In this document: positions 16,382 through 25,648 of the stretch, one piece after another
Numbering within the stretch: position 1 is the first letter of the stretch
Layout: every line of letters begins with the position of its first letter
Assembly: GCA_018384375.1 (NCBI GenBank)
Contig: JAHAYJ010000074.1
Location: forward strand, 27,469 to 91,468
Source of the DNA: Lachnospiraceae bacterium
GTDB taxonomy: Bacteria > Bacillota > Clostridia > Lachnospirales > Lachnospiraceae
Direction: 5' to 3'
Length of the DNA stretch: 64,000 nt
Position numbers and translations under genes: made by a program
Notes under the pieces: generated by a model
Databases searched by the model: none
The model's input: the letters and a program-made list of their open reading frames with translations, nothing else
What the model was told of the DNA's origin: nothing

Positions 16382-17770
16382 TTAGAATGCAAGCTTCTCT
16401 GCGAAATAAGCATCAAGATCCGCAATTGCTACTCTCTCCTGCTCCATGGAATCCCGGAATCTCACAGTTACACATCCGTCGGTCTCGGAATCAAAGTCAT
16501 AGGTTACACAGAAAGGTGTGCCGATCTCATCCTGACGGCGATATCTCTTACCAATGTTGCCTCTGTCATCAAATTCACAGTTATACTTTTTGGAGAGCTG
16601 TGTGAAAATTTTCTCTGCCCCCTCATTCAACTTCTTGGATAAGGGCAGAACACCGATCTTGACCGGTGCAAGTGCCGGATGGAAATGAAGCACGGTACGC
16701 ACATCGCCTTCCCCGATCTCTTCCTCGTCATAAGCCGCACAAAGAAAAGCAAGTACCACACGGTCTGCTCCCAGTGAAGGCTCGATGACGTAAGGAACAT
16801 ATCTCCAGTTCTTCTGATCATCAAAATAGGTTAAGTCCTCACCGGATACATTCTGATGCTGTGTCAGATCATAGTCGGTTCTGTCCGCAATGCCCCAAAG
16901 CTCACCCCAACCGAAGGGGAACAGGAATTCAATATCGGTTGTTGCTTTCGAATAGAAGGACAATTCTTCCTTATCGTGGTCACGCACGCGCATCTCCTCG
17001 TCCTTCATGCCAAGACTCTTTAACCAGTCAATGCAGAACTGCTTCCAGTATGCAAACCATTCAAGATCTGTCTCCGGCTCACAGAAAAATTCCAGTTCCA
17101 TCTGTTCAAACTCTCTGGTACGGAAGGTAAAATTCCCGGGTGTAATTTCATTACGGAAGGATTTACCAATCTGTCCGATACCGAAAGGAATCTTCTTGCG
17201 GGAAGTTCTCTGTACATTCTTAAAATTCACAAAGATACCCTGTGCTGTTTCAGGTCTTAAATATACCGTGTTCTTCGCATCTTCCGTTACCCCCTGGAAG
17301 GTCTTGAACATCAGGTTAAACTGGCGAATATCCGTAAAATTGTGTTTTCCACAGGAAGGACAGGGAATTTTATGTTCTTCGATGAAATTTTTCATCTTCT
17401 CCTGACTCCAGCCGTCTACAGAACCATCCAATTCAATTTTATTTTCTGCTGCGAAATCCTCAATGATCTTGTCTGCACGAAAACGCTCATGGCATTCCTT
17501 ACAATCCATCAGAGGATCAGAAAAGCTTCCAAGATGCCCGGATGCCACCCATGTCTGCGGATTCATGAGAATCGCACAGTCAACGCCGACATTATAGGGA
17601 TTTTCCGTGATGAACTTCTGCCACCATGCCTTTTTGACATTATTCTTCAGTTCCACGCCCAGATTACCATAATCCCAGGTGTTGGCAAGGCCTCCGTAAA
17701 TTTCAGATCCGGGATATACAAATCCTCTTGCCTTTGCCAAAGCAACAATTTTCTCCATCGTCTTTTCCAT
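16382..17770 (-). CDS. glyS: Glycyl-tRNA synthetase (homodimeric type)
   Basis: This 462-residue single-chain class II glycyl-tRNA synthetase is of the alpha2 type, unlike the GlyQ/GlyS tetramer. Recognisable parts are the N-terminal [15 protein letters not shown], a zinc-knuckle-like CKEC/CPSCGKH region, motif 2 in [19 protein letters not shown] and the C-terminal anticodon-binding domain. ATG 17770 fits GAAAGG better than the ATG at 17779. It is upstream of alaS on the same strand. Confidence 0.96.
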   Translation of the reverse strand: MEKTMEKIVALAKARGFVYPGSEIYGGLANTWDYGNLGVELKNNVKKAWWQKFITENPYNVGVDCAILMNPQTWVASGHLGSFSDPLMDCKECHERFRADKIIEDFAAENKIELDGSVDGWSQEKMKNFIEEHKIPCPSCGKHNFTDIRQFNLMFKTFQGVTEDAKNTVYLRPETAQGIFVNFKNVQRTSRKKIPFGIGQIGKSFRNEITPGNFTFRTREFEQMELEFFCEPETDLEWFAYWKQFCIDWLKSLGMKDEEMRVRDHDKEELSFYSKATTDIEFLFPFGWGELWGIADRTDYDLTQHQNVSGEDLTYFDDQKNWRYVPYVIEPSLGADRVVLAFLCAAYDEEEIGEGDVRTVLHFHPALAPVKIGVLPLSKKLNEGAEKIFTQLSKKYNCEFDDRGNIGKRYRRQDEIGTPFCVTYDFDSETDGCVTVRFRDSMEQERVAIADLDAYFAEKLAF

Positions 17771-17810
17771 AACACACATACCTTTCGTTCATTATATTTA
17801 ATAAATTACT

Positions 17811-18461
17811 TTACTTATACAAAATATACGCCAGACCTTCCGCATCTTCCGTTCGATTCACTTTTTTACAATTATCGGATACCGTCACATTTTCACTGAT
17901 AAACTGCGCTTTTCCGTTGAGAATCACTGTTGCATCAAGAGTGATCGTTTCTCCCTGAATCTCCTTTTTACTGACATCCATAATCAGCAGTCTGTAATCC
18001 TCCATCGAAAGGATATCCGCCTGCCCTATGGTTTCAAGGGAATCCTTGACACTGCTTAAAACCACATTCAGATCAAAACCCGCATCCTTTGCCTCCCCGG
18101 GTGTGCCGTTAAAAAATACGATATGATTAAATTCGGCAAAATCCAGCGCCTTCTGATAGGTCATCTCTACCGTGGCAATCTGATTTTCCACTTCAACCTT
18201 CTCAACCGTAACACAGCCGCTGCCCGCTTCCCGGTTATAGTCGGCTGCTTCCCGCAGGATCATCTGTTGCAATTCATCCTTATCATAATAGCTCTGTGCA
18301 AAGCTTTCTTCTATATGGGAACGTACAATTCCGTCCTTTTCTATGGAAATCGTGGTCGTTTCTCCCTCGCTGCCAAAGCCGCAGGAAGCCAGCGCCAGCA
18401 TTCCCGTTATCATCAGTATCATATACATCCATCCGGGTGTCCGATTCAAAATGTTCTTCAT
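17811..18461 (-). CDS. Lipoprotein of unknown function
   Basis: This 216-residue protein has an N-terminal hydrophobic segment and a clear lipobox (LASC, Cys27), so it should be lipid-anchored outside the membrane. The mature part starts with GSEGETTTISIEKDGIV and alternates beta-strand-like stretches with an acidic helix region. I recognise no catalytic motif. Similar small lipoproteins are common in Lachnospiraceae. It sits between recO and glyS on the same strand. Confidence 0.75.
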   Translation of the reverse strand: MKNILNRTPGWMYMILMITGMLALASCGFGSEGETTTISIEKDGIVRSHIEESFAQSYYDKDELQQMILREAADYNREAGSGCVTVEKVEVENQIATVEMTYQKALDFAEFNHIVFFNGTPGEAKDAGFDLNVVLSSVKDSLETIGQADILSMEDYRLLIMDVSKKEIQGETITLDATVILNGKAQFISENVTVSDNCKKVNRTEDAEGLAYILYK

Positions 18462-18539
18462 GCCATTTCCCTGTACAAACAGTTTCCCTTTTCGCGATTT
18501 ACCAATCCATTATATATGAGTTACCCCTGTTTTTCAACA

Positions 18540-19199
18540 TCAATTTGATTTCATCTGTGACAGAATTTCAAGACTTTTAAATTTTCTGTCAACAAAACGT
18601 TTTCTGTAATAATCCGCAATCATTTTAAGCTCTGAAAGCACTTCCGGCTTTACGGTAAAGGTATAGAGCTTTTCCACACCGGTATTTACGATATAGGACA
18701 TTGCATACACAGTGGAATCCAAATAGCTTTTACCATTCTCCGGAAGTCCCGGGTATTCACCGTTTTGCGCCAGTGCTTTGATTTCAAATATGTACCTCAC
18801 CAGTTCATTAGACAGACTTTCATGCTGCAATGCACGCAGGGATTGATACAGTAGTCCCAGCATCTTTGTTTCATCACTGTTTTCTCTTGTATAGTAATCC
18901 ATAACCTCCAAAAAATACATCCCGTAGCATGCCAGTTCAAAATCATCGCGAAGACCTTCAAAATAATTGCTGATCACTGCCTCAGCTATGCTGTATGCGG
19001 TTCTTCCTTCATAAATGCGAAATTGTCCAAAGCAAAAGGGATTGGTGGAAGCTAACAGCCTGCTGCCCTGCTTTCTGGCACCTCTGGCAAAGGCTGCTAT
19101 CTTTCCCCTCTCCCTTGTAAGTATGACTACCCGCCTGTCATATTCCCCGACCGGCTCTGCTTTCAATATGATCCCTGTAACACTGACCTGTTCCTGCAT
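18540..19199 (-). CDS. recO: DNA repair protein RecO
   Basis: RecO, about 219 residues from the chosen start, anneals single strands and helps load RecA in the RecFOR pathway. The N-terminal OB-fold contains VTGIILKAEPVGEYDRRVV, and the helical C-terminal part has ELVRYIFEIKAL. The zinc-binding cysteines of some RecO proteins are not obvious. The frame is open to 19274, but ATG 19199 has AGGAC at the right distance. Even so it overlaps the end of yqzL by about 62 bases. The order era-yqzL-recO matches Bacillus. Confidence 0.9.
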   Translation of the reverse strand: MQEQVSVTGIILKAEPVGEYDRRVVILTRERGKIAAFARGARKQGSRLLASTNPFCFGQFRIYEGRTAYSIAEAVISNYFEGLRDDFELACYGMYFLEVMDYYTRENSDETKMLGLLYQSLRALQHESLSNELVRYIFEIKALAQNGEYPGLPENGKSYLDSTVYAMSYIVNTGVEKLYTFTVKPEVLSELKMIADYYRKRFVDRKFKSLEILSQMKSN

Positions 19200-19320
19200 A
19201 AGGTCCTGCTCCCTCATCCTTATCCTGCCTGCCGGTTTCCGTTCTTTCTTCCCTGTAGGCCAGATAGTCCTCAATCTTCCCTGTGTTTAAGAATTGTTCC
19301 CAGTAATTTATCGTCCTCAT
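19138..19320 (-). CDS. yqzL: YqzL-family small protein
   Basis: This 60-residue ORF starts MRTINYWEQFLNTGKIEDYL, the W-x2-F-x2-TG-x-I-x2-YL pattern of the YqzL family. It sits between era and recO as in Bacillus subtilis. AGGGGGC lies 6 bases before the ATG. The first 25 residues carry all the recognisable similarity. The rest overlaps the recO start in another frame and may be poorly constrained. Function is not known. Confidence 0.75.
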   Translation of the reverse strand: MRTINYWEQFLNTGKIEDYLAYREERTETGRQDKDEGAGPYAGTGQCYRDHIESRAGRGI

Positions 19321-19376
19321 CTTGTGCCCCCTATTATCAAAAAGTATGATATTAGGGTTTACGTTTTTGGTCCTAA

Positions 19377-20282
19377 CTATTCGTTCTCTCCGGAATCATA
19401 TCCAAAATTTTTAAGAAGGAATTCACTGTCTCGCCAATCCTTTTTCACCTTTACCCAAAGCTGTAGATTCACCTTGCTCTCCAGTAGATCCTCCACATCT
19501 TTTCTGGCATTCATGCCAATTTTTTTCAGCATAGCGCCCTGCTTTCCGATAATGATTCCCTTGTGGGATTCCCTTTCACAGATAATTGTGGCATCAATGT
19601 CCACGATCTGTCCCCGCCACTTCATCCGTTCGATCGTAACAGCAATCCCATGCGGGATTTCTTCATTCAAGCTCCGCAGCGCCTTTTCCCTGATCAGTTC
19701 AGCCACGATCTGGCGCTGGGGCTGATCCGTCACCGTATCCTCATCGTAAAAAGCCGGTCCATAGGGCAGATATTTCATGATGCAGCGGATGAGTTCGTCC
19801 GTATTGTCATTCTTAAGTGCCGATACCGGAACAATCTCGGCAAAATCCATTTCCTTCCGGTAAACATCAATGAACCCAAACAGTTCCTCCTTCTTTACGG
19901 TATCAATTTTGTTGATCACCAGGATCACCGGTGTATTGATCTTCCGAAGCTGGCTCAGGATCTGCTGTTCACCAGCACCGATATAGTCGGTAGGCTCCAC
20001 CAGAAAAAGCACCACATCCACTTCCTTCAGACTCCGCTGGGCAACATTCACCATATAATCTCCCAAGCGGTTCTTCGCCTTGTGAATTCCGGGTGTGTCA
20101 ACAAATACAATCTGTCCCTCCTCGGAGGTATAAACCGTCTGGATGCGGTTTCTTGTTGTCTGTGGTTTCTTTGAAGTGATTGCGATTTTCTGTCCGATCA
20201 AATGATTCATCAAAGTGGACTTTCCCACATTGGGCCTGCCGATCAATGCTGCAAATCCGGACTTAAACTGTTCCTTTTTCAT
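19377..20282 (-). CDS. era: GTPase Era
   Basis: Era, 301 residues, is an essential GTPase for 16S rRNA maturation and 30S assembly. G motifs are all visible: G1 GRPNVGKST, G3 DTPG, G4 NKID and G5 SAL. A C-terminal KH RNA-binding domain follows, with the IIGKQGAMLKKIG loop. Length is canonical. It heads the era-yqzL-recO run on the minus strand. Confidence 0.97.
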   Translation of the reverse strand: MKKEQFKSGFAALIGRPNVGKSTLMNHLIGQKIAITSKKPQTTRNRIQTVYTSEEGQIVFVDTPGIHKAKNRLGDYMVNVAQRSLKEVDVVLFLVEPTDYIGAGEQQILSQLRKINTPVILVINKIDTVKKEELFGFIDVYRKEMDFAEIVPVSALKNDNTDELIRCIMKYLPYGPAFYDEDTVTDQPQRQIVAELIREKALRSLNEEIPHGIAVTIERMKWRGQIVDIDATIICERESHKGIIIGKQGAMLKKIGMNARKDVEDLLESKVNLQLWVKVKKDWRDSEFLLKNFGYDSGENE

Positions 20283-20309
20283 TCCTGATTTCTTTTCCTT
20301 ATGCTTCCT

Positions 20310-21377
20310 CTATTTTTGCTCATCCTGCCTGGATTCCTGTTTTTCCCGTTTCTTTTCTGCTTTTTCCTGTTTCTTTTCTGCTTTTTTCTGTTGCTTTTCC
20401 AGTCTCTTCTGTTTTCTTTTTTCCCTGCCCCTGACAAATGCCCGAATGGCCAGAATCACTGCTGCCAGGATCAATCCCCAAAGAATAAGGTACGGAAGAT
20501 TAATGATAAAGCCGATCACAAAATCTGCAAGCCCGTTACCTACCCCGCACAGGCTGTTAACAAAGCCGGTGGAAATCTTTTCCCAGGTACTTTGTTCCTC
20601 TACCGGTGTCAGTTTTTCAACCTCATCGATATACAGATATACTGTGCTGTAGGAAACCTGATTATCCATCGTCCGCAGCTGGGATTCCATGCTTTCCAGC
20701 TGATAGCGGACCTCTGACAGACGGCTCTCGATGGTAATAATATCCTCTACCGTCTCTGCCTGCTCCATGAGCTCCAAAAGCCGATCCTGTTCGGTAACCA
20801 GCGCTTCCTTGTGACTCTCCATATCCACATACTGCAATGTCACATCTGTAACATTTTCATTACGGCTGATCACATTGGATACTTCCGCAATGGAAGATAA
20901 AAAGGCACTCAGATTTTCTGCCGGAATACGGATCGTCAGACTGGCATTTCTCGTACCTCTTCCGTAATAGCTGCTGCCATTATAGGTATAGCTTTGTTCT
21001 ATGTAGCCGGAAAGACGCTCCGTCTTTTCCTCCACCGTCAAAAGCAGTTCATCAAAGGTTTCCGTTTCAACCTCCAGATTCACATTCCGGATCAACTTCC
21101 GTCCGATGTCCTGAACCTCCGGTGTCTGTGCGGTACTGCCGCTCTCTTCCACAGCAGCCTCTTCTGCTTCTGTCTGTGTTGTTTCCGACTTGTAACCATT
21201 GTAGCTGTAAATATCATCGGAAAGATAGCCGTTTCCTCCATCATAAGCTGATGCGGCTGTCTCCATTGCCCCTGATGCAGTATCATAGGACTTACTGCTT
21301 CCTCCGCAGCCTGTCAGCAGAAGTCCTGACACGATCATCAAGGATAATACTTTAAGGCTCACTTTTCTTTTTTTCAT
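20310..21377 (-). CDS. DUF4349 lipoprotein with C-terminal membrane segment
   Basis: The protein has 355 residues. A lipobox (LTGC, Cys24) is followed by a low-complexity Ser/Tyr/Glu region. The DUF4349 domain (about residues 85-260) includes a long coiled coil, and a membrane segment follows at about residues 285-310. The Lys/Glu/Gln-rich cytoplasmic tail contains repeated EKKxEK units. The protein is thus tethered twice, by lipid and by helix. ATG 21377, after GGGAGGAATT, is preferred over the upstream ATG at 21413. DUF4349 proteins have no settled function; a role in envelope or stress signalling has been suggested for some. Confidence 0.82.
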   Translation of the reverse strand: MKKRKVSLKVLSLMIVSGLLLTGCGGSSKSYDTASGAMETAASAYDGGNGYLSDDIYSYNGYKSETTQTEAEEAAVEESGSTAQTPEVQDIGRKLIRNVNLEVETETFDELLLTVEEKTERLSGYIEQSYTYNGSSYYGRGTRNASLTIRIPAENLSAFLSSIAEVSNVISRNENVTDVTLQYVDMESHKEALVTEQDRLLELMEQAETVEDIITIESRLSEVRYQLESMESQLRTMDNQVSYSTVYLYIDEVEKLTPVEEQSTWEKISTGFVNSLCGVGNGLADFVIGFIINLPYLILWGLILAAVILAIRAFVRGREKRKQKRLEKQQKKAEKKQEKAEKKREKQESRQDEQK

Positions 21378-21460
21378 AATACAATTCCTCCCTATAAACT
21401 TTGAAGTTTTCACTATAAGTTATAGAAGATACGTTTCCCCTAATTCGAATTTATGGATTT

Positions 21461-24385
21461 TTAAAAAAGCTGATCAATATTTTGAAAAAGCTGCTGATTT
21501 TCTTTAATTTTCTCTCCGTTTCCGACAACGCACAGACAATTCTCCTCCATAAATGCCTGTACATAACGGTAGAGTCCGTTCAGTTCCTCCCCTGTAGTTG
21601 CAAGGAGTTCCTCTCTTTCCTTCTGTACCCGTTCCATGGAAAGCCCTGTCAGATAACCGCCGAGAGAATAGCTGCCTCTTGTTGCCGGTGTCATAGGTGT
21701 ATCCAGTTCGCTGATTGCACCGATAATAAACTGTGTCACAGTGCGTTCATCCAGCTTTGCATTTTTAATATAGTCTGCTGCCTTCTCATAGACCTCAATC
21801 GTTTTAGTCAGATTCGGATCCCGATAGGATACAAAATATCCGTCACCGTTCTTGTAAAAGCTGCACATACAGCCATATGCACCGCCCTTGACCCTCACCT
21901 GATTCCAAAGATAATCATATCCCATCATCACCTTGAGTACCTTCAAAGACCCGGTATAGGGCAGCCCCTTCTCAATGAAATTACCGGCACGACAGACAAA
22001 CTGTACCTGTCCCGCTGTCATGAAGCCTTCATTTCTTTTTGTAAGGACAGGGGTATAGCCTGTTTCTTCTATCGGCTCTGTAATCAGTGCTGACTTAAAT
22101 TCTCTGACAGCCTCATCAAGTCCTTCCCAGCTTTCCTTCGATGCCGTATAATCCACAAGCAAATTTTCCGGTCGGAAAATGCATACAGTCAGTTCCTTCA
22201 GGTTTGAAATCAGCTCCTCCTTTTTTGCCTCAAAATTCTTATCCAGTTCCTCCAACAGACGATACTGCGGAATTCCGCTGATCTCCTCGGATACTGCTGC
22301 TGTAGGCGAAAAATAGGAAAGTGCACGAAGTGCCGCCGTGGAATGCCCTGCACTTGTCATCGCTGCCTGAAGCCTTGATTTTGCTTCTGCGATCACCTCA
22401 TGAAGTCGCTTGCCGTCATCAAATCTGGAGGTAAGAATAATCTCCTTCATCAATTCCAGTGCCTTATCTCTCTTTTCATATAATGCTCTGGAACGGATTT
22501 CCAGCATCACACGGTATTTCCTCATCTCATTGGCATTGGTATAGGTATTCACCACTGCCTTGATCCCGCCGGTATGAATATTGACTTCATTCGGCAGTTC
22601 CCCGTAGCTGAAATGCTCCGTATCCACCATCATAAGCACTGTCTTCAAAATTCCCAGATAAGGAAACAGTCTCTCCGGTACCTGTTTCAAATCAAAAAGC
22701 AAATTTAAGTAACCGATTCCATTTGTGAAAATATCATGAAACACAAAGGTTGTTCCATCTATCTGCCTCACTTCATTCACATAGGCTGTTGCTTCCTTTT
22801 TCATATCCTCTCTGGTGAGCAGCGGAATGGTCTTAAGTGCCTCCTCGGAGCTTTCCTCCTCCTGATACGCCCGAAGGGCTCTGGTCTGATCCACGATCTC
22901 CTGCTTTTCAGCCTGACTTAAGGTTTCCTTGTAGCTCTGAAGCCTTTTCTGAAGCTGCTGATCCTTCTTTGTGGTAAGTCCGGGAACCGGCTTTACCACC
23001 AGAATTGTTTTATGCGTATTTTTCAGGAAATATTTTTCGATCAGTCCTTCAAAATAATCTGTGCCGATAGCTTCTCTCAACTCCCGGAAGGTCTCATTGG
23101 CCTCAATGTGCAGGAATGGTTTCGTCTCGTCATAAAGCCAGCTTTCCATTGCCTGCAGTCCCAGAATCAATCCCTTGGGATAGGAACCGAAATCTGCTTC
23201 TCTGTACTTAAACTCATAATAGTTGATTGCAGCAGCCAATGCTTTTTGATTTAGTCCATCCGTCACAAGCTTTGTCAGCACCTCTTCAATGGTTTCCACG
23301 AAGGCTTCCTTCTGTGCTTCCTCTGCGTTCTTTGCGATCACAGAAAAATATGGCTGATAAATACCGTTTTCCATACTGCTGTAAACATCCTTACCGATTC
23401 CACGATCAAGCAATGCCTGCTTTACCGGAGCTCCGGGTACCTGACAGAGAACATAGTCCAGGATGTCCATTGCCACATAAAGCTTTCTGTCAAGACTGGT
23501 TCCCATGGAAACATTATAGGTCAGGTAGGTATTTTCAAAAACCGGCTCATCCTCCATCACGGAATATTCTCTGATAAGCTCGTTTGTCTTTTCGAAAGGT
23601 TTTTGCAGTCCAATTTCAGAATCTACCTTCCGTTCCTCGTATCCGGAAAGATATTCTTCATCTATAAAAGTAAGATATTCTACGGCATCCAGATTCCCAT
23701 AAAGATAAATGTAGCTGTTAGAAGGGTGATAAAACTTTCTGTGGAAGGCAAGGAATTCCTCATAGCTAAGCTCCGGAATCACCTCCGGATCACCCCCGGA
23801 TTCAAGCCCATAGGTGGTATCCGGATAAAGCGAATTCATAATTTCCCGTTCCACCACATCATCCGGAGAAGAAAAAGCTCCCTTCATTTCGTTATAGACA
23901 ACACCATTGATGGTCAGCTCGTCCTCCGTATTCTCCATCTCATAGTGCCATCCCTCCTGCTTGAAGATCTTATCCTCCTTGTAGATATTGGGATAGAACA
24001 CCGCATCCAGATAAACATGAACCAGGTTCCTAAAGTCCTTATCATTGCAGCTCGCAACCGGATAGACTGTTTTATCCGGATAGGTCATGGCATTCAAAAA
24101 AGTATTTAAGGATCCCTTTGCCAATTCGATAAACGGATCCTTTACCGGGAAATGCTTAGAGCCACAGAGAACGGAATGCTCCAGAATATGGGCAACTCCA
24201 GTGCTGTCCTTGGGTGGTGTGCGAAACCCGATATAAAACACTTTATTTTCGTCATCATTTAGTAAAAGGGTAATGTTTGCCCCCGTTTTTTTATGCTTTA
24301 AAATGTACCCCTCTGAATTCAGATCAGTAATCCTTCTTCTCTCTATTACAGTGAATGCGCTTAAATCCTCTATCTGCTTTTTCAT
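21461..24385 (-). CDS. M16C zinc metallopeptidase (presequence protease/insulinase family)
   Basis: This 974-residue enzyme folds as four M16 domains. The inverted zinc motif HxxEH is His66-x-x-Glu69-His70 (HILEH). The downstream glutamate helix, IELAKGSLNTFLNAMTYPD, is typical of the PreP/M16C subfamily. It degrades unstructured peptides inside a closed chamber. There is no signal peptide, so it is cytoplasmic. AGGAGCATAT precedes the ATG. It stands downstream of 24424-24858 on the same strand. Confidence 0.94.
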   Translation of the reverse strand: MKKQIEDLSAFTVIERRRITDLNSEGYILKHKKTGANITLLLNDDENKVFYIGFRTPPKDSTGVAHILEHSVLCGSKHFPVKDPFIELAKGSLNTFLNAMTYPDKTVYPVASCNDKDFRNLVHVYLDAVFYPNIYKEDKIFKQEGWHYEMENTEDELTINGVVYNEMKGAFSSPDDVVEREIMNSLYPDTTYGLESGGDPEVIPELSYEEFLAFHRKFYHPSNSYIYLYGNLDAVEYLTFIDEEYLSGYEERKVDSEIGLQKPFEKTNELIREYSVMEDEPVFENTYLTYNVSMGTSLDRKLYVAMDILDYVLCQVPGAPVKQALLDRGIGKDVYSSMENGIYQPYFSVIAKNAEEAQKEAFVETIEEVLTKLVTDGLNQKALAAAINYYEFKYREADFGSYPKGLILGLQAMESWLYDETKPFLHIEANETFRELREAIGTDYFEGLIEKYFLKNTHKTILVVKPVPGLTTKKDQQLQKRLQSYKETLSQAEKQEIVDQTRALRAYQEEESSEEALKTIPLLTREDMKKEATAYVNEVRQIDGTTFVFHDIFTNGIGYLNLLFDLKQVPERLFPYLGILKTVLMMVDTEHFSYGELPNEVNIHTGGIKAVVNTYTNANEMRKYRVMLEIRSRALYEKRDKALELMKEIILTSRFDDGKRLHEVIAEAKSRLQAAMTSAGHSTAALRALSYFSPTAAVSEEISGIPQYRLLEELDKNFEAKKEELISNLKELTVCIFRPENLLVDYTASKESWEGLDEAVREFKSALITEPIEETGYTPVLTKRNEGFMTAGQVQFVCRAGNFIEKGLPYTGSLKVLKVMMGYDYLWNQVRVKGGAYGCMCSFYKNGDGYFVSYRDPNLTKTIEVYEKAADYIKNAKLDERTVTQFIIGAISELDTPMTPATRGSYSLGGYLTGLSMERVQKEREELLATTGEELNGLYRYVQAFMEENCLCVVGNGEKIKENQQLFQNIDQLF

Positions 24386-24423
24386 ATATGCTCCTGTCCT
24401 TTTCCTCTCATTTTCAGCTCTGT

Positions 24424-24858
24424 TTAAACACTGAAGGTCATCATGCCGAGCTTTGACAGAATGATTTCCGTGATCAAAAGTCCGGAGGCCTTTTTTCTGG
24501 TAAGATTCATTTCCGTCAGTTCCTTTAACGTCAGGATTTTCTCCTGATACTCCATCCGTTTCTTCCCAAACAGGCTCTTTTTCTCCACCTGTACCTGTAC
24601 CTTCACCCTGACCTTCAGCTGCTTCCAGGTCTCATATAGGAACGTCCCCGGTTCCAGGTAATAGAATTCGCTTTCCAGCGTTGTCTGCGGCGATGCCTCT
24701 TTTAAAATATAATGTGTCAGAATCGCTTTCAGTTTGAACGGAACCGCTTCCGCCTCAAGAAGCTCCTCATAGGCATATTTTGCTCCCACATAGATGCTTC
24801 CGGTGTCCTGCATGACATATTTAAAGTCCTCGTACTGTGTGACATTTCCCTTTATCAT
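24424..24858 (-). CDS. Conserved-looking protein of unknown function
   Basis: This 144-residue soluble protein is not one I recognise. It is predicted alpha/beta, with a Lys-rich middle (VRVKVQVQVEKKSLFGKKR) and a hydrophobic C-terminus (LLITEIILSKLGMMTFSV). The ATG follows the stop of the sigma-like gene by only 6 bases and uses GGAAGGAT inside that gene's end as its ribosome-binding site. Coupled translation with the sigma-like protein is likely, so the two may work together. Confidence 0.65.
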   Translation of the reverse strand: MIKGNVTQYEDFKYVMQDTGSIYVGAKYAYEELLEAEAVPFKLKAILTHYILKEASPQTTLESEFYYLEPGTFLYETWKQLKVRVKVQVQVEKKSLFGKKRMEYQEKILTLKELTEMNLTRKKASGLLITEIILSKLGMMTFSV

Positions 24859-24864
24859 TCTGCA

Positions 24865-25605
24865 TTATCCTTCCAGATCCTCAATTGCAAAGCCACTCAT
24901 CCGCATCGCATCCTCGATAGCCTTTTGGGAAATCCCCGTTTCCTGCGCCAGTTCTTCAACAGTCACCTTTCGGTGCAGTTCTTCTGCCAATTCCCTTGCC
25001 TTTTCTGCGACCTTATTCACCCGGTCAAGCACCTTTTTATCCTTTTCCGCCTCCTGAAGGTTATCTGCTATACACTCCTCCATTGCGTCCATAACCATTT
25101 TTATCAGCATTCCTTCCGCTTCCTTTGCGTGTTCCAGACAGCCGAGCATGGTAACTCCCATGGCAAGTGCTACATTGCCCTCTCCAATCAAATCCTCCAG
25201 GAAAACGCCTTGACCGGAATACAGCTTTGATATTTCAACCACCTGGGGCAGATAGGCCTGAATCAGCCTTCGCTGGGCATCCACTTCTCCAGCCATGGCG
25301 GAAAGTGTCACTGCTTCCTTTTCCCCGTCACTCAATTTCTCCAGCAACTGCATCTCCTTTTTGTATTCTTCCAGATAGTCAATCTCTTCCTCTGTGAGAT
25401 ACTCTTCCGGTTCAATCGATTCGCCAATCCCAATTTTATGTTTTTTCAGGTAATCAAATACCATTTCCAGCTGCTCCTGCGAAAGTGCCAATTCCGCAAA
25501 AGCATCTCTTACCTGTTGCTCCTCTATACAGTTTCCCTGTTCCCTTGCCTGTTTCCTGACCTTCTCCAGTGTCTTTGCAAACAGCAGCTCTCTATTTTCT
25601 GCCAT
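24865..25605 (-). CDS. Sigma-70-like protein lacking region 4
   Basis: The protein has 246 residues. Residues 1-60 resemble sigma region 1.1 (FAELALSQEQLEMVFDYL). Residues 108-155 match regions 2.1-2.2 (RRLIQAYLPQVVEISKLY, then FLEDLIGEGNVALAMGV). The last 55 residues match region 3.0 (VTVEELAQETGISQKAIE). The aromatic DNA-melting residues of region 2.3-2.4 are not recognisable, and there is no region 4 to bind a -35 element. It may bind core polymerase without classical promoter recognition, or act in regulation. ATG 25605 after GAGAGGG is preferred to the TTG at 25617. Confidence 0.75.
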   Translation of the reverse strand: MAENRELLFAKTLEKVRKQAREQGNCIEEQQVRDAFAELALSQEQLEMVFDYLKKHKIGIGESIEPEEYLTEEEIDYLEEYKKEMQLLEKLSDGEKEAVTLSAMAGEVDAQRRLIQAYLPQVVEISKLYSGQGVFLEDLIGEGNVALAMGVTMLGCLEHAKEAEGMLIKMVMDAMEECIADNLQEAEKDKKVLDRVNKVAEKARELAEELHRKVTVEELAQETGISQKAIEDAMRMSGFAIEDLEG

Positions 25606-25648
25606 ACGCCCTCTCAATCTGCCGCATCAGCGGCTTTTTATCAATTGC

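Noticed and set aside
17771..17810. T-box leader before glyS or alaS
   Set aside because: Only about 40 bases separate the genes and none of the T-box sequence or specifier-loop features can fit.
21482..22093. A 203-codon plus-strand frame inside the M16C peptidase gene
   Set aside because: It is antisense to a clear metallopeptidase, with Cys- and Leu-rich shadow composition.
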